Of a stretch of 64,000 nucleotides of DNA, positions 63,959-64,000 are shown piece after piece. Numbering within the stretch: position 1 is the first letter of the stretch; each line of letters opens with the position of its first letter. The stretch is from Paenibacillus rhizovicinus (lineage in GTDB: Bacteria > Bacillota > Bacilli > Paenibacillales > Paenibacillaceae), in NCBI RefSeq assembly GCF_010365285.1, contig NZ_CP048286.1:2804501-2868500 (forward strand). The letters run 5' to 3'. Under the pieces are notes generated by a model, which was not told where the DNA came from, searched no databases, and worked only from the letters and a program-made list of their open reading frames with translations. The translations under genes were made by a program, and so were the position numbers.

Positions 63959-64000
63959 ATGCTGCCGCGCATCACGACAACCTGGCCCATCCGCAAATAC
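63959..64000 (+). CDS. Probable FdhD sulfurtransferase, 3'-truncated by the window
   Basis: Only 14 codons are visible (MLPRITTTWPIRKY), with AGGAGGAG eight bases before the ATG. FdhD proteins, which sulfurate the molybdenum cofactor of formate-dehydrogenase-type enzymes, often begin with a short TTTW...RY-like segment and are encoded beside YdeP/FdhF genes. The assignment rests mainly on position. Confidence 0.4.
   Translation, partial: MLPRITTTWPIRKY

Overview
The window looks like a chromosomal segment of an endospore-forming, Gram-positive soil bacterium of the Paenibacillus/Cohnella type. The evidence is a moderately high-GC genome with Firmicutes-style AGGAGG ribosome binding sites, an alpha/beta-type small acid-soluble spore protein, a sporulation-kinase-like histidine kinase, a Cys-rich protein behind a SigK-like promoter, a YesM/YesN two-component pair beside an ATPase-less sugar ABC transporter, and a UgtP-like glycosyltransferase. 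No phage, transposase, CRISPR array or rRNA was seen. One tRNA-Thr(CGU) lies at 13006-13080.

Layout. 1-5.6 kb (+): a 5'-truncated lipid glycosyltransferase, an MFS transporter, a TVP38-type membrane protein, small proteins, and an ECF sigma/anti-sigma pair. 5.7-15.2 kb: a FUSC-type exporter, a lipid kinase, an MHYT-like sensor kinase, MscL with an extra zinc ribbon, a Nudix hydrolase, a tyrosinase-like type-3 copper protein, a Cys-rich probable spore-surface protein, the tRNA with a duplicated covarying terminator and a gene remnant, and a LytS-type 5TM histidine kinase. 15.5-24.6 kb (mostly -): an OmpR regulator with a 1305-residue hybrid kinase, a small zinc-finger-like protein, a PAS-HTH regulator, and a two-domain multicopper oxidase with an HD-GYP phosphodiesterase. 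24.8-29.1 kb: a PadR-DUF1700-DUF4097 operon, an aldose epimerase and an aldo/keto reductase.

29.5-42.3 kb (-) is a carbohydrate-utilisation island. It holds an AraC-type response regulator, a YesM-type kinase with two tandem sensor modules, substrate-binding protein 2, two permeases, substrate-binding protein 1 (a paralogue of the second) and a GH2 beta-galactosidase. A degenerate 21-bp repeat array sits just upstream of the transporter promoter. 42.6-46.9 kb: a THUMP/Trm11-like methyltransferase, an ArsR-type regulator divergent from a GH51 arabinofuranosidase, and a VOC protein. 47.2-59.3 kb (-): an OmpR two-component system, a SASP, CorA, an S26-like protein lacking the usual catalytic motifs next to an SLH-transglutaminase protein, a YvfRSTU-like ABC/two-component operon, a DMT transporter and a DUF2269 protein. 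59.5-64 kb: a PadR regulator, a small membrane protein, an MpsC-family protein, a YdeP/FdhF molybdopterin oxidoreductase, and the start of a gene that is probably fdhD.

Across the window several intergenic regions just after stop codons carry short tandem repeats with internal palindromes (51-, 42- and 38-bp units). The 51-bp family occurs at two loci 17 kb apart. These repeats, the 21-bp array with the duplicated transporter cassette, and the type-3 copper protein are the most unusual signals.
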